A DNA stretch of 64,000 nucleotides. It comes from Salinicola rhizosphaerae (GTDB taxonomy: Bacteria > Pseudomonadota > Gammaproteobacteria > Pseudomonadales > Halomonadaceae). How positions within the stretch are numbered: position 1 is the stretch's first letter; each line of letters starts with the position of its first letter. The notes under the pieces were generated by a model. The model was not told the DNA's origin. It ran no database searches and saw nothing but the letters and a program-made list of their open reading frames with translations. Made by a program: the position numbers and the translations under genes. Positions 11,139 through 20,818 of the stretch are shown here, one piece after another. Location of the stretch: contig NZ_BMZI01000004.1 in assembly GCF_014652715.1 (NCBI RefSeq), positions 103,922-167,921 on the forward strand, given 5' to 3'.

Positions 11139-11621
11139 ATGAATAGCAAGATCGTTTTACGCTGTACGTTGATCAGTCTACTGCTTGCCATACCCTCACC
11201 GCTGCTGATCGGACTGTTGATCACCCTGATCAGCAACATGCTGGCCACCGACCTGACCTGGTTTCTGAACGTCGAAGGCGTTTCTGCCATGTACGCGGCC
11301 ACGGTGCTGGCCGTGTTCATCGTTCTATTACTGGGCACTCTGGCGGTCGCCGCGCTGGCCCCGCCGTCACCCAAAGCCGTGACGGCCGCCATGCTGGCGG
11401 ATGTCGAGAACGATGATCGTGAACTGGGCGAGGTGAAGTGGTTCAACGTCAACAAGGGTTATGGCTTCATCACCCGTGCCAGCGGTGAAGATGTCTTCGT
11501 CCATTTTCGTGCCATTCGCGGCAAGGGGCATCGCACGCTGGCCGAGGGTCAGAAGGTACGTTACCACGTCGTCGAGAATGACCGTGGCCTGCAGGCCGAC
11601 GACGTGACCGTCATTACCTGA
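11139..11621 (+). CDS. Membrane-anchored cold-shock-domain protein
   Basis: A 160-aa protein. The first 75 residues contain two hydrophobic helices (about 7-32 and 48-74). The last 65 residues form a cold-shock domain with GEVKWFNVNKGYGFIT (RNP1 KGYGFI) and DVFVHF (RNP2), as in CspA. The predicted layout puts a single-strand RNA/DNA-binding domain on a membrane anchor. Such fusions occur in some marine and halophilic gammaproteobacteria; their role is not established. The 267-bp region before it (10872-11138) contains no gene I can support, and may hold a long leader as is common for csp genes. A strong terminator follows. Confidence 0.85.
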   Translation: MNSKIVLRCTLISLLLAIPSPLLIGLLITLISNMLATDLTWFLNVEGVSAMYAATVLAVFIVLLLGTLAVAALAPPSPKAVTAAMLADVENDDRELGEVKWFNVNKGYGFITRASGEDVFVHFRAIRGKGHRTLAEGQKVRYHVVENDRGLQADDVTVIT

Positions 11622-11654
11622 CGGACTTGCCGAAGCACTTTCGGTCACGCTGGA

Positions 11655-11695
11655 CGACACCCCCGAGGGCACGGCTCTCGGGGGTGTCGCTTTTT
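11655..11695 (+). terminator. Terminator of the membrane cold-shock gene
   Basis: A perfect 13-bp stem (CGACACCCCCGAG at 11655-11667, CTCGGGGGTGTCG at 11677-11689) is followed by CTTTTT. Confidence 0.92.
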
Positions 11696-11755
11696 GGAGT
11701 ACCGTCAGAATCGATATTGCTGACTGTCTCGATCCGGTGAGCGAGTCCAGCGTTT

Positions 11756-12691
11756 TCAGGCTTGAGCGCTCTCCGGTATGTCGTCGACTCCGGCCCTGGC
11801 CTCCGCCTCGACGAAGACGCGCTTGACGCTGTCATTGGCCGACTTGATCTCGCGATCAAGCTTGGCGATAGCCTGTTCGATCCGCTCGGCGGGAGTGCCT
11901 CGGGCAAAGCGCACGCTCAGCGTGACGAGTATGAAATTCGGCCCCATATGCATGGTCAGCACCTCGTTGACCTGCTCGACGCCATCGGCCTGTCCGGCCA
12001 GCTCACGAATGCCTTCCACCACATGGCGATTGGCGCTTTCGCCAATCAGCAATCCCTTGGTTTCCATGGCCAGCCAGATGGCCGTACCGCCGAGAATCAG
12101 CCCGATGATGACGGAAGCGATGCCGTCGAACTGCTCGATGCCGGTCCATTGGCTCAGCGCCACGCCTGCCATGGCGACGAACAGACCCAGAAGTGCCGCC
12201 GAATCCTCGAAGATCACCACGAACATCGACGGGTCCTTGCCGCGATGCACCGCTTCGATGTAGCTCCATTTGCCCTTGGTCTTGCGGAACTCGTTGAGCG
12301 CGAAGGCCCAGGATGCGCCCTCGAAGAGTATGCCGAGTCCCAGCACGATGTAGTTGATCAGCGGCGACTCGATCGGTTCCGGGTGCAGAATGTGGGTGAT
12401 GCCCTCGTAGATCGAAACGCCGGCGCCGATGGCAAAGATCAGCAGTGCCACCACGAAGCTCCAGAAATAGACTTCCTTGCCGTGTCCGAACGGGAACTGC
12501 GGGCTGGGGGGGCGCTTGGCACGACTCATGCCAAGCAGCAGCAGGATCTGGTTGCCCGTGTCGACGACCGAGTGGATGCCCTCGGAAAGCATCGCCGAGC
12601 TGCCGGTAAGGGCAGCGGCGACGAACTTGGTGACTGCGATCGCCAGATTGCCGCCCATTGCGGCAAAGATGACCGGTTTGGATTCCGCCAT
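11756..12691 (-). CDS. Cation diffusion facilitator, ZnT9/SLC30A9-like
   Basis: A 311-aa CDF transporter with about six membrane helices and a C-terminal cytoplasmic domain (about 205-300). The metal site in helix 2 reads SEGIHSVVDTGNQ (His-x3-Asp) and the helix 5 partner is EDSAALLG. The middle part (LHPEPIESPLINYIV, RGKDPSMFVVIFEDSAA) closely recalls the ZnT9 subgroup rather than FieF (Asp-x3-Asp). It probably exports zinc or a related divalent cation; the metal is an inference. The start at 12691 has an AGGGAG site. An open frame continues upstream but lacks family similarity. Confidence 0.88.
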   Translation of the reverse strand: MAESKPVIFAAMGGNLAIAVTKFVAAALTGSSAMLSEGIHSVVDTGNQILLLLGMSRAKRPPSPQFPFGHGKEVYFWSFVVALLIFAIGAGVSIYEGITHILHPEPIESPLINYIVLGLGILFEGASWAFALNEFRKTKGKWSYIEAVHRGKDPSMFVVIFEDSAALLGLFVAMAGVALSQWTGIEQFDGIASVIIGLILGGTAIWLAMETKGLLIGESANRHVVEGIRELAGQADGVEQVNEVLTMHMGPNFILVTLSVRFARGTPAERIEQAIAKLDREIKSANDSVKRVFVEAEARAGVDDIPESAQA

Positions 12692-12839
12692 GCGTTGACT
12701 CCCTGTCAAGGTCGAGAGATCGAGACATCCCGCCCCGATCTCATGGCCGTCGAAACGGCCGGGTATTGTTATGACGTCAGTGACATCGTTGACGCCGATG
12801 ACATCGAGGCGCCTGCGTAGGCACAGGCGTGTCTTGCGT

Positions 12840-13232
12840 TCACTGGCCCGAGTCCGGCCAGTCGATGGTGCCTTCCCGACCGTCCGGCAGGACCTGCCAG
12901 AAACGATCCGGGTCGTCGCCGGGCTGCCAGCCGCCGAGAGAACAGCGGGCCTCGCAGGCCAGTGTCGCAGCGGCTTCACGGGCGCAGTCGGTGTCTCTGG
13001 GCCACGGCGTAGCGTCGCAGTCGAACCAGAGACTCGCGAACCGGTCCGCTGCCCGCTCCACCAGCATGATGCCGATGGCGCCGCTCGAGGTAATCGCACG
13101 GCCGCGCCAGAGCCCCTTGCCGGTGCGCTTCAGGGCAAGCTCGCTGTCACCGAGTGCATCTTGCAGCCAGGCGGTGATTGCCTCGGCATCGGCGTCGGCG
13201 AGATAGATTTCGATATCCGGGAAACGCTCCAT
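12840..13232 (-). CDS. Hypothetical protein next to dapE
   Basis: A 130-aa soluble acidic protein that I do not recognise. It begins MERFPDIEIYLADADAEAI, has no signal peptide or membrane helix, contains three cysteines (DCDAT, DTDCAREA, CEARCSLGG region) and many tryptophans. It lies 7 bp after dapE in the same direction, so it is probably the last gene of the dapD-dapE unit. Codon use and composition match its neighbours. Its function cannot be inferred beyond this linkage. Confidence 0.7.
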   Translation of the reverse strand: MERFPDIEIYLADADAEAITAWLQDALGDSELALKRTGKGLWRGRAITSSGAIGIMLVERAADRFASLWFDCDATPWPRDTDCAREAAATLACEARCSLGGWQPGDDPDRFWQVLPDGREGTIDWPDSGQ

Positions 13233-13239
13233 GAGCCCC

Positions 13240-14427
13240 TCAGGTGTAGAGTCGCTGCAGAATCGTCTCGTAGAGGCGACTCAGCGTGTCGAGGTCGGCG
13301 GCAAGAATGCGTTCGTTGACCTGGTGAATGGTGGCGTTGACCGGGCCCAGCTCGATCACCTGCGCTCCCAGTGTAGCAATGAAGCGCCCGTCGGAAGTGC
13401 CGCCTGAGGTGGAGAGCGCCGGGCAGCGCCCGGTGACAGCCTCGCAGGCGGCTCGCGTAGCGTCGAGCAACTTGCCATCCGGTGTCAGGAACGGCTCGCC
13501 GTTGAGCGTCCATGTCAGGCGATAATCGAGGCCGTGGGCATCGAGGATCTCGGCGACTCGCTCACGCAGCTGCTCGTCGGTCACTTCGGTCGAGTAGCGG
13601 AAGTTGAACGTCACTTCGAGCTCGCCGGGAACGACGTTGGTCGCGCCGGTGCCGGCATGCACGTTGGAGATCTGGAAACTGGTCGCCGGGAAGAAGTCGT
13701 TGCCCTCGTCCCAGCGGGTCTCCGTCAGCGCCTGCAGCGCCGCGAGCGATTGATGAATCGGGTTGCGCGCCAGGTGGGGATACGCCACATGGCCTTGAAT
13801 TCCGCGGACCGTGAGTACGCCGCCCAGCGAGCCGCGACGGCCATTCTTGACCACGTCTCCCAGGTGACTGGTGGACGAGGGCTCACCGACGATGCAGTAG
13901 TCGAGCGGATCGTTGCGTTCGCGCAATCGCTCGACCACGGCACGCGTACCGTGAACGGCGGGACCTTCTTCGTCAGCAGTGATGAGAAAGGCGAGGCGGC
14001 CTTCGTGATCGGGGTGAGCGGCCACGAACCGCTCGACGGCGGTGATCATCGCCGCGAGGCTGCCCTTCATGTCGGCGGCGCCGCGACCGCGCAGATAGCC
14101 CTCGGCATCGACACAAGGGGTGAACGGTGGCACGTCCCATTCGCTCTCCGGCCCGCTGGGCACGACATCGGTGTGCCCGGCGAACGCGAGCACCGGGCCG
14201 TGCTGGCCGCGAGTGGCCCAGAAGTTGTCGATGCCGCCGATGGTCATGCGCTCGACGTGAAAGCCGATCGCTTCCAGCCGTTCGATCATCAGCGGCTGGC
14301 AGCCGTGATCGTCTGGCGTGACCGAAGGTCGCGCGAGCAGATCGAGCGCCAGAGCGAGCGTGGCGGACGAGGTCTGGCCTGTACCACCGGACAGCGAAGG
14401 CACCGGCGGTGTGGTCTGGGCAGACAT
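13240..14427 (-). CDS. dapE: Succinyl-diaminopimelate desuccinylase
   Basis: A 395-aa M20-family metallohydrolase of the succinylase branch of lysine/DAP synthesis; it releases succinate from N-succinyl-LL-DAP. Metal and catalytic motifs are visible: [34 protein letters not shown] and GGTSDGRF. A non-conserved stretch of about 15 residues precedes the first helix. The A of its ATG is shared with the dapD stop codon (TGATG), so translation is coupled. dapD, which makes the precursor of its substrate, lies directly upstream. Confidence 0.96.
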   Translation of the reverse strand: MSAQTTPPVPSLSGGTGQTSSATLALALDLLARPSVTPDDHGCQPLMIERLEAIGFHVERMTIGGIDNFWATRGQHGPVLAFAGHTDVVPSGPESEWDVPPFTPCVDAEGYLRGRGAADMKGSLAAMITAVERFVAAHPDHEGRLAFLITADEEGPAVHGTRAVVERLRERNDPLDYCIVGEPSSTSHLGDVVKNGRRGSLGGVLTVRGIQGHVAYPHLARNPIHQSLAALQALTETRWDEGNDFFPATSFQISNVHAGTGATNVVPGELEVTFNFRYSTEVTDEQLRERVAEILDAHGLDYRLTWTLNGEPFLTPDGKLLDATRAACEAVTGRCPALSTSGGTSDGRFIATLGAQVIELGPVNATIHQVNERILAADLDTLSRLYETILQRLYT

Positions 14428-15449
14428 CAGTTGTGCGCGTGCAGCGCTTCGTTCAGCGCCACCGCACTCTTGTTGGTGCGGCACTCCAGGCGCCCGGTCA
14501 CCGAGTGGCGGATGAACAGCAGGTCGCTCTGACCGGCGAGTTCACGGGCGGCAACGGTCTCGACGGCTTCACCCTTGTCGTCGAGCACGGTGACCTTGGA
14601 GCCGGCGGTGACGTAAAGGCCGGCTTCGATGGTGCAGCGGTCGCCGAGCGGGATGCCGAGGCCGGCGTTGGCGCCGATCAGGCAGTTCTCGCCAATGCTG
14701 ATGACGACGTTGCCACCGCCCGAGAGGGTGCCCATGGTCGAGCAGCCCGCGCCAAGATCCGAGTTCTTGCCGACGAAGACGCCTGCGGAGATGCGGCCCT
14801 CGACCATGCCCGGACCCTCGGTACCGGCGTTGAAGTTGCAGAAACCTTCGTGCATGACGGTGGTGCCTTCGCCGAGATGCGCGCCGAGGCGAACGCGGGC
14901 GGTGTCGCCGATGCGCACGCCCTTGGGCACCACGTAGTCGGTCATCTTCGGGAACTTGTCGACGCAGTCGACCGAGAGCGGGCGCCCGGCCAGACGCGCC
15001 TTGAGGCGGCGTGCCGACAGCTCTTCGACGTCGATGGCGCCCTCGCTGGTCCAGGCGATGTTACGGAGCAGGCCGAACATGCCGTCGAGCTTGAGGCCGT
15101 GCGGCTTGACCAGACGGTGAGAGAGCAGGTGCAGCTTGAGATAGACTTCCGGCACGCTGGCGGGCGCATGATCTTCGCCTAGAAAGACGGCGACCAGCGG
15201 GCGCTTCGCGTCGGCGAAGGCTTCTGCCAGGTCGGCCTGTTCGGCGGCGCCGGCCTCACGCAGGGCCGTCGCCAGGGCGGTGCAGTGCTCCGGCAGAAAG
15301 CTGACGGTTTCGCTGTCGGCGTCACCCAGTGCCTGACGCGCCGCCTCCACGATGGCCGAGGCAGGCTGAAAGAGTGGGGCGGGGTAGTAGACTTCGAGCC
15401 AGTCGCCCTGGCTATTCTGGGTTCCGATTCCTAAAGCGAAGCTCAGCAT
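14427..15449 (-). CDS. dapD: Tetrahydrodipicolinate N-succinyltransferase (long form)
   Basis: A 340-aa acyltransferase with an N-terminal alpha/beta part and a left-handed beta-helix built of hexapeptide repeats (about residues 170-290: [52 protein letters not shown]). It transfers succinyl from succinyl-CoA to tetrahydrodipicolinate. The length is that of the pseudomonad-type enzyme, longer than the roughly 274-aa enteric form. First gene of dapD-dapE on the minus strand. Confidence 0.95.
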   Translation of the reverse strand: MLSFALGIGTQNSQGDWLEVYYPAPLFQPASAIVEAARQALGDADSETVSFLPEHCTALATALREAGAAEQADLAEAFADAKRPLVAVFLGEDHAPASVPEVYLKLHLLSHRLVKPHGLKLDGMFGLLRNIAWTSEGAIDVEELSARRLKARLAGRPLSVDCVDKFPKMTDYVVPKGVRIGDTARVRLGAHLGEGTTVMHEGFCNFNAGTEGPGMVEGRISAGVFVGKNSDLGAGCSTMGTLSGGGNVVISIGENCLIGANAGLGIPLGDRCTIEAGLYVTAGSKVTVLDDKGEAVETVAARELAGQSDLLFIRHSVTGRLECRTNKSAVALNEALHAHN

Positions 15450-15539
15450 CGCGTCTTCCTCATGGCTGTTGTCTGTATAGGGGTGTTCGAACGGGTCGTG
15501 TCTGAAACGATCTCGGCCAAGCTGTCGGAACCGACGACG

Positions 15540-15890
15540 TCAGAGCGCGACGTAGCGCGCCTTGTCCAGGCCGACGATCACTTCGCCGGCGGACTCGAGT
15601 ACCGGGCGTTTCAGCAGGGTCGGATGCGCGAGCATCAGCGCGATGGCGCGCGCTTCGTCGAGCCCTTCCTTGTCTGTCGGGGCGAGCTGACGCCAGGTCG
15701 TGCTGCGAGTGTTGAGCAGTGCCTGCCAGTCGACCCGACTCAGAAAGGCATCGAGATGTGCGCGAGTCAGTCCATCCTCGCGCAGATCGTGGTAGCGGTA
15801 GTCGACGCCTTGCGCATCGAGCAGGCGTCGCGCCTTGCGACAGGTGTCGCAGGCCTTGATTCCATAGAGCGTGGCGGTCATGGCGGCCAT
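15540..15890 (-). CDS. ArsC/Spx-like thioredoxin-fold protein (YffB type)
   Basis: A 116-aa protein with the ArsC-family motif GIKACDTCRKARRLLD (CxxC near residues 14-17) and the characteristic KRPVLE near the C-terminus. In gammaproteobacteria YffB is often next to dapE/dapD, as here. Its role is undefined; a glutathione-dependent thiol reductase has been proposed for the family. An internal ATG at codon 4 (MTATLYGIK) is an alternative start. Confidence 0.88.
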   Translation of the reverse strand: MAAMTATLYGIKACDTCRKARRLLDAQGVDYRYHDLREDGLTRAHLDAFLSRVDWQALLNTRSTTWRQLAPTDKEGLDEARAIALMLAHPTLLKRPVLESAGEVIVGLDKARYVAL

Positions 15891-15983
15891 CGTTACCGTT
15901 GTCGTCGAGGGCGAAGAGTATAAGGGCGCGTTCGAAGGGGCTCAAACGCGCCGGTGTCGCGGGCAACCAGGGCGGTCGCGGCG

Positions 15984-18728
15984 CTATACATCCAGCGCCT
16001 CGCAGAGTCGCGCGCGCAGGCGAGACTGTGCTTCGGGATCGGTCAATGGCCGCCCCTGCTTGTCGGTAATGAAGAAGACGTCCTCGACGCGCTCGCCGAG
16101 CGTGGCGATCTTCGCCGCCGACAGCGAGATATTCTGCTCCATGAAGATACGCCCGACGCGTGCCAGCAGGCCAGGCCGGTCAGGCGCCACCAGTTCCAGC
16201 GACGTCCGTGCGTTGGCCGGGTCCTGCTCGATGATCACTTCGATTGGCACTTTGAAGTGCTTGAGCTGACGCGGTGTATGGCGGCTGACGATCTGCGGAT
16301 AGTCGTCAGGATCGTCGAGCTCCTCGACCAGGTGGCGGCGAATCGCTTCCAGTCGCGACGGCTCGCGAATCGCCTCTCCATCGTCGTCGAGCAGGATGAA
16401 GGTGTTGAGCGTCCAGTCGTCGCTGGAAGTGGCGATCCGCGCATCGTGGATCGAGAGTCCGAGCTGTTCGATCGCGGCTGCCGTGGCCGCAAAAAGATCG
16501 TCGACCGAGCGAGCGTGGATGAAGATCTTGGTGCCGCCTTCGGTCATGTCGTCGCTGGGGCCGCTGACCAGCACCAGCGGCAGCTCGGCCGCGACCGGGG
16601 CCGCGGACGGCTGGTCCGGTAACGCCTGTTCGTGTTGGCTCGAGTTGTCGTGGACCGGGGCTTCGTGGGCGAGAATGCCCTGGGTCTGCCAGGCGATTTC
16701 ACTCGGTGTGTACTGTAGGAAGTAGTCCTCGCCGAAAGTCTGCCATCGCTGCTCGACGCGCACGGCGTCCGCCCCGATGGCACGCAGCAGACCCAGCGCT
16801 TCCACGCGGGTTTCGTCGACCCAGCCCTTGCGGTCGACGGTGTTGTCGAGCCCGCGGCGCAGCACGCGTCGGGTTTCGGTGTAGAGCTGGCGCATCAGTG
16901 ACGCCCGCCAGCCGTTCCACAGTGAAGGATTGGTGGCGCTGATGTCGGCGACGGTGAGGACATAGAGGTAGTCCAGGTGCACTTCGTCACGCACCGTGCG
17001 GGCGAAAGCGTGGATCACGTCCGGGTCCGAGAGATCGCGCTTCTGTGCGGTCTTCGACATCAATAAATGATGCTCCACCAGCCAGGCGACCAGGCGCGTG
17101 TCCCAGCTTGCCAGCGCGTGGCGACGGCAGAACTCGGCGGCATCCACGGCACCGAGCTCGGAGTGATCTCCACCGCGGCCCTTGCCGATATCGTGATAAA
17201 GACCGGCGATCCACAGCAGTTCGAGCTTGGGCAGCTTCTGGATTACCTCGATGGCGACCGCATACTCGTCACCATCGCGGGCTTCGCGAAAGCGCTGCAG
17301 AAAGCTCATCAGGCGCAGCGTGTGGGCATCGACCGTGTAGATATGAAACAGGTCGTGCTGCATCAGGCCGACGGCTTCGCCGAACTCGGGCAGGTACTTG
17401 CCGAGTACGCCGTAGCGGTTCATCCGGGTCAGCTGCGTGGGCACGTCGCCGCCGCTGCGCAGAAGCTCCATGAACAGGCTTTGATGACGCAGATCGTCAC
17501 GGAAGGCATCGTCGATCAGGTGACGATGATCGCGAATCTGACGAATGGTGTCGGCACGCACGCCGTCGATCTCCGGATGCTGGGCCATCAGCAGGAACAG
17601 CTCGAGCAGCGCGCCGGGCCGGCGCACGAAGACGTTCGGCTGACGCAGCTGTATATAGCCGCCCTTGATCTCGAAGCGCGGATTGATCGGCTTGACCTCG
17701 AGCGCCTCACCGGCGCGCAGAATCACCTCGTCGAAGTGCTGCAGGAGCATGTCGTTGAGGCCGGCCAGCGCCGTGACATGGCGATAGTAGGTCTTCATGA
17801 ACTGCTCGACCGCCAGTCGTTCGCGAGTGTCGGCGTAGCCGAACAGCTTGGCCAGCGTGCGCTGGTGGTCGAACAGCAGTCTGTCTTCGGCGCGTTCGGT
17901 CAACATGTGCAGGGCGTAGCGAACCTGCCACAGAAACGCCTGGCCCTGGCTCAGAATGCGCAGTTCGGCGTCGTTCATGAAGCCCTGGGCGACCACGTCT
18001 TCATAGCGCAGCGGGCCGAAATGACGTTTGGCGACCCAGCCGATCATCTGGATGTCACGCAGACCGCCGGGAGCGCTCTTGATATTCGGCTCCAGGTGGT
18101 ACTCGGAGTTGTTGTGCTTGTGATGCCGAGTGATCTGCTCTTGCCACTTGGCTTCGAAGAACGCGGGTGAGGACCACATGTGCGCGGTCGACAGGCGCTC
18201 GCGCATTGCCTCTCGCAGGCGTTCGGGGCCGGCCAGCGTGCGTGTCTCGAGCAGATTGGTGATGATGGTGACGTCGCCACGGGCCTCGCGTTCGCAGTCG
18301 TTGAGCGAACGGACGCTCTGACCGATCTCGAGCCCGATATCCCAAAGAAAGGTAATGAAACCGGTCAAGGGTTCGCGGTAGGGCGTATCGTCGTCGTGGC
18401 CGAGCAGCAGCAGCAGATCGATGTCGGAGTGCGGGTGCAGCTCGCCGCGGCCGTAGCCACCGACGGCCAGCAGCGCAACGCCATCATCGGGCCAGTCGAA
18501 TCGCTCCCAGGCGACTTCCAGTAGGCGATCCAGGCACCAGGCGCGCCCGTAGACCAGGTCGCGGATGTCGGCGCCGCGCCGGAAGCGCTCGTCGAGGCGC
18601 TCGCGTAGCGCCGCCAGCGCCTGTTTGAACAGGGCAATCGGCTGGCGGTGGTGTTGCAACTCGTCTCGGAAGGCCGCCACATCGAACAGGGTGTCGTCGG
18701 GGTGAAAGCGGTAGTGGTGCAGCAGCAT
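15984..18728 (-). CDS. glnD: Bifunctional PII uridylyltransferase / uridylyl-removing enzyme
   Basis: A 914-aa nitrogen-status sensor that uridylylates PII proteins when glutamine is low and removes UMP when it is high. Domains in order: nucleotidyltransferase (GGYGRGELHPHSDIDLLLL, about 90-108), the PII-uridylyltransferase helical region, an HD domain (LYHDIGKGRGGDHSELG, about 507-523) and two C-terminal ACT domains (starting near 722 and 842, the second with APDRPGLLARVGRIF). A low-complexity link near 695-720 separates the HD and ACT parts. It lies 36 bp downstream of map in the same direction. Confidence 0.96.
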   Translation of the reverse strand: MLLHHYRFHPDDTLFDVAAFRDELQHHRQPIALFKQALAALRERLDERFRRGADIRDLVYGRAWCLDRLLEVAWERFDWPDDGVALLAVGGYGRGELHPHSDIDLLLLLGHDDDTPYREPLTGFITFLWDIGLEIGQSVRSLNDCEREARGDVTIITNLLETRTLAGPERLREAMRERLSTAHMWSSPAFFEAKWQEQITRHHKHNNSEYHLEPNIKSAPGGLRDIQMIGWVAKRHFGPLRYEDVVAQGFMNDAELRILSQGQAFLWQVRYALHMLTERAEDRLLFDHQRTLAKLFGYADTRERLAVEQFMKTYYRHVTALAGLNDMLLQHFDEVILRAGEALEVKPINPRFEIKGGYIQLRQPNVFVRRPGALLELFLLMAQHPEIDGVRADTIRQIRDHRHLIDDAFRDDLRHQSLFMELLRSGGDVPTQLTRMNRYGVLGKYLPEFGEAVGLMQHDLFHIYTVDAHTLRLMSFLQRFREARDGDEYAVAIEVIQKLPKLELLWIAGLYHDIGKGRGGDHSELGAVDAAEFCRRHALASWDTRLVAWLVEHHLLMSKTAQKRDLSDPDVIHAFARTVRDEVHLDYLYVLTVADISATNPSLWNGWRASLMRQLYTETRRVLRRGLDNTVDRKGWVDETRVEALGLLRAIGADAVRVEQRWQTFGEDYFLQYTPSEIAWQTQGILAHEAPVHDNSSQHEQALPDQPSAAPVAAELPLVLVSGPSDDMTEGGTKIFIHARSVDDLFAATAAAIEQLGLSIHDARIATSSDDWTLNTFILLDDDGEAIREPSRLEAIRRHLVEELDDPDDYPQIVSRHTPRQLKHFKVPIEVIIEQDPANARTSLELVAPDRPGLLARVGRIFMEQNISLSAAKIATLGERVEDVFFITDKQGRPLTDPEAQSRLRARLCEALDV

Positions 18729-18764
18729 GGTCCGTCGTTCTCCGTGGGAACCGTCTCCGGCGCC

Positions 18765-19556
18765 TCAGGCGGCGAGGAAGCTCAGATCCTCGTCGGAGCG
18801 CGCCGTCAGCACCTCGACGCCGGTCTCGGTCACTAGCAGGGTGTGCTCCCACTGCGCCGACAGGCTCTTGTCCTTGGTCACCGCGGTCCAGCCATCCTTG
18901 AGTACCTTGGTGCGATAGCCGCCGGTGTTGATCATCGGCTCGATGGTCAGGCACATGCCGGCGGCGAGCTCGGCATCGGCCTCAGGCGCATAGCCGTCGT
19001 AGTGCAGCACCTGCGGCTCCTCGTGGAAGCCTGCGCCGATGCCGTGGCCGCAGAAGTCGCGCACGACCGAGTAGCCCGCCTGTTCGGCATGCGCCTGGAT
19101 GACCCGGGCAATGGTCGAGAGGCGCGCGCCCGGACGCACTTCGGCGATACCTCTATAGAGGCACTCCTGCGTGATGCGGCTCAGCCGCTCGCCCTGAATC
19201 GTCTCGCCGATCACGAACATCATGCTGCTGTCGCCGTGATAGCCATCGGCGGTCTTCACGGTGATGTCGATGTTCATGATGTCGCCGTTCTTGAGCTTCT
19301 TGTCGAAGTCGGGAATGCCGTGGCAGACGACGTGATTGAGCGATGTGCAGATCGACTTGGGGAAGCCGTGGTAGTCGAGCGGCGCCGGGGTGGAGCCCAG
19401 TTCCTTGACGATGAAGTCGTGGCACAGACGATCGAGCTCGCCGGTGGTCACGCCTGCCTTCACGTGAGGCGTGATCATCTCGAACACGGCGGCGGCCTGG
19501 CGGCCGGCTTCGCGCATCTTTTCGATTTCGTCCGGGGTCTTGCGTGGAATATTCAT
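18765..19556 (-). CDS. map: Type I methionine aminopeptidase
   Basis: A 263-aa enzyme that removes the initiator methionine from nascent proteins. Metal-binding residues lie in NIDITVKTADGYHGD (first Asp), GDSSMMF, CGHGIGAGFHEEP (His), LTIEPMI (Glu) and QWEHTLLV (Glu). Start chosen at 19556 (MNIPRKTPDE), the usual family start. Divergent from rpsB, a standard gammaproteobacterial arrangement; the promoters share the 357-bp gap. Confidence 0.96.
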   Translation of the reverse strand: MNIPRKTPDEIEKMREAGRQAAAVFEMITPHVKAGVTTGELDRLCHDFIVKELGSTPAPLDYHGFPKSICTSLNHVVCHGIPDFDKKLKNGDIMNIDITVKTADGYHGDSSMMFVIGETIQGERLSRITQECLYRGIAEVRPGARLSTIARVIQAHAEQAGYSVVRDFCGHGIGAGFHEEPQVLHYDGYAPEADAELAAGMCLTIEPMINTGGYRTKVLKDGWTAVTKDKSLSAQWEHTLLVTETGVEVLTARSDEDLSFLAA

Positions 19557-19665
19557 GCGTTCTCGCAGCGGAGGATCGGTGGGCGTCGGGCTGGATCGAG
19601 CGTCGCCAAATCGAGGCGCGGGCGACTGGCTTAGACCAGCGGCGACTTCATCTTGAATGCGTTGT

Positions 19666-19913
19666 ATGGTATAAAGCCGCGCGCTCGACTGCAATTCTCG
19701 TCCCGCACGACGCCCAGGCTTGCATGCAACAGGCATCGACAGCCCGCGTCGCGCTCATGGAAATGGCAGCGAGGCATCAGCGATAGCGGCATTGCCGCGT
19801 CACCAAAAACACACACGCACCGACACATGGTCCCGGGTGCCGTGACGGCCAAGCGCCGAGCGGTCGGATCCATGGGGTGTGTGGAGGCCCAACCCGATTC
19901 TTCAGGAGTCATC
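19666..19913 (+). promoter_or_regulatory. rpsB promoter (extended -10) and long leader
   Basis: TGGTATAAAG (19666-19675) is an extended -10 element followed by a very GC-rich discriminator (GCCGCGCGC), as in promoters under stringent control. It leaves a leader of about 230 nt before rpsB, within the 357-bp map-rpsB gap. In E. coli the equivalent rpsB leader is the target of S2 autogenous repression (established there). I infer a similar role here but did not establish the fold. Confidence 0.6.
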
Positions 19914-20648
19914 ATGGCACAAGTCAACATGCGCGATCTGCTCAAGGCAGGCGCACACTTCGGTCACCAGACCCGTTACTGGAACCCGAAGATGGGTCAG
20001 TACATCTTCGGTGCCCGTAACAAGATCCACATCATCAACCTCGAACATACTCTGCCGGCACTGCTCGAAGCGGCAGGCGTGGTCGAGAAGATGGCCGCTT
20101 CCAACAACAAGATCCTGTTCGTCGGCACCAAGCGTTCCGCGAGCAAGATCATCAAGGAAGAAGCGAATCGTGTGGGTCAGCCGTTCGTCAATCATCGCTG
20201 GCTCGGCGGCATGCTGACGAACTACAAGACCATTCGTCAGTCGATCAAGCGTCTGCGTGAGCTCGAGAGCATGCGTGAAGACGGCACGTTCGAGAAGCTG
20301 ACCAAGAAAGAAGTGCTGATGGCCACTCGCGAGCAGGACAAGCTCGAGCGCTCCATCGGCGGCATCAAGGAGATGGCGGGTCTGCCCGACGCGCTGTTCG
20401 TGATCGACGTCGATCACGAGCGTATCGCGATCAACGAAGCCAACAAGCTGGGCATCCCGGTCATCGGCGTCGTCGATACCAACTCCAACCCGGACGGCGT
20501 CGATTACGTCATCCCGGGTAACGACGACTCGATCCGCGCTATCCAGATCTACGTCCAGGCGATCGCTGATGCCTGCGGCAAGGCGAAGGAAGGCCGCCCC
20601 GACGAGTTCGTCGAGGTCAGCGAGTCGAGCGAAGCCGCCGCCGAGTAA
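19914..20648 (+). CDS. rpsB: 30S ribosomal protein S2
   Basis: A 244-aa S2 protein with the conserved starts [20 protein letters not shown] and RYWNPKM, and [14 protein letters not shown] and [19 protein letters not shown] further on. The ATG at 19914 has an AGGAG site. It is first in the rpsB-tsf transcription unit and is followed by a tight hairpin that probably attenuates read-through into tsf. Confidence 0.98.
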   Translation: MAQVNMRDLLKAGAHFGHQTRYWNPKMGQYIFGARNKIHIINLEHTLPALLEAAGVVEKMAASNNKILFVGTKRSASKIIKEEANRVGQPFVNHRWLGGMLTNYKTIRQSIKRLRELESMREDGTFEKLTKKEVLMATREQDKLERSIGGIKEMAGLPDALFVIDVDHERIAINEANKLGIPVIGVVDTNSNPDGVDYVIPGNDDSIRAIQIYVQAIADACGKAKEGRPDEFVEVSESSEAAAE

Positions 20649-20732
20649 GGCGACGCCGCCACGGCATCCGGTCTGCGTTGAGCAAGCTCCCGCAGGGCGA
20701 CAGTCGGTCCGCCGACGCCAGCGCAGACACAA

Positions 20733-20755
20733 GGGGGCTCAAGAGCCCCCTTTTT
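20733..20755 (+). terminator. Terminator/attenuator between rpsB and tsf
   Basis: A perfect 8-bp stem (GGGGGCTC at 20733-20740, GAGCCCCC at 20743-20750) is followed by TTTTT. It lies between two genes normally co-transcribed, so it probably lowers tsf expression relative to rpsB rather than ending the unit. Confidence 0.85.
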
Positions 20756-20818
20756 ACACTTGGAGCGGCGCCAGTGGCGCCCTCGTCAGACGACATAGCG
20801 ATCTAGCGGAGAATCAAC

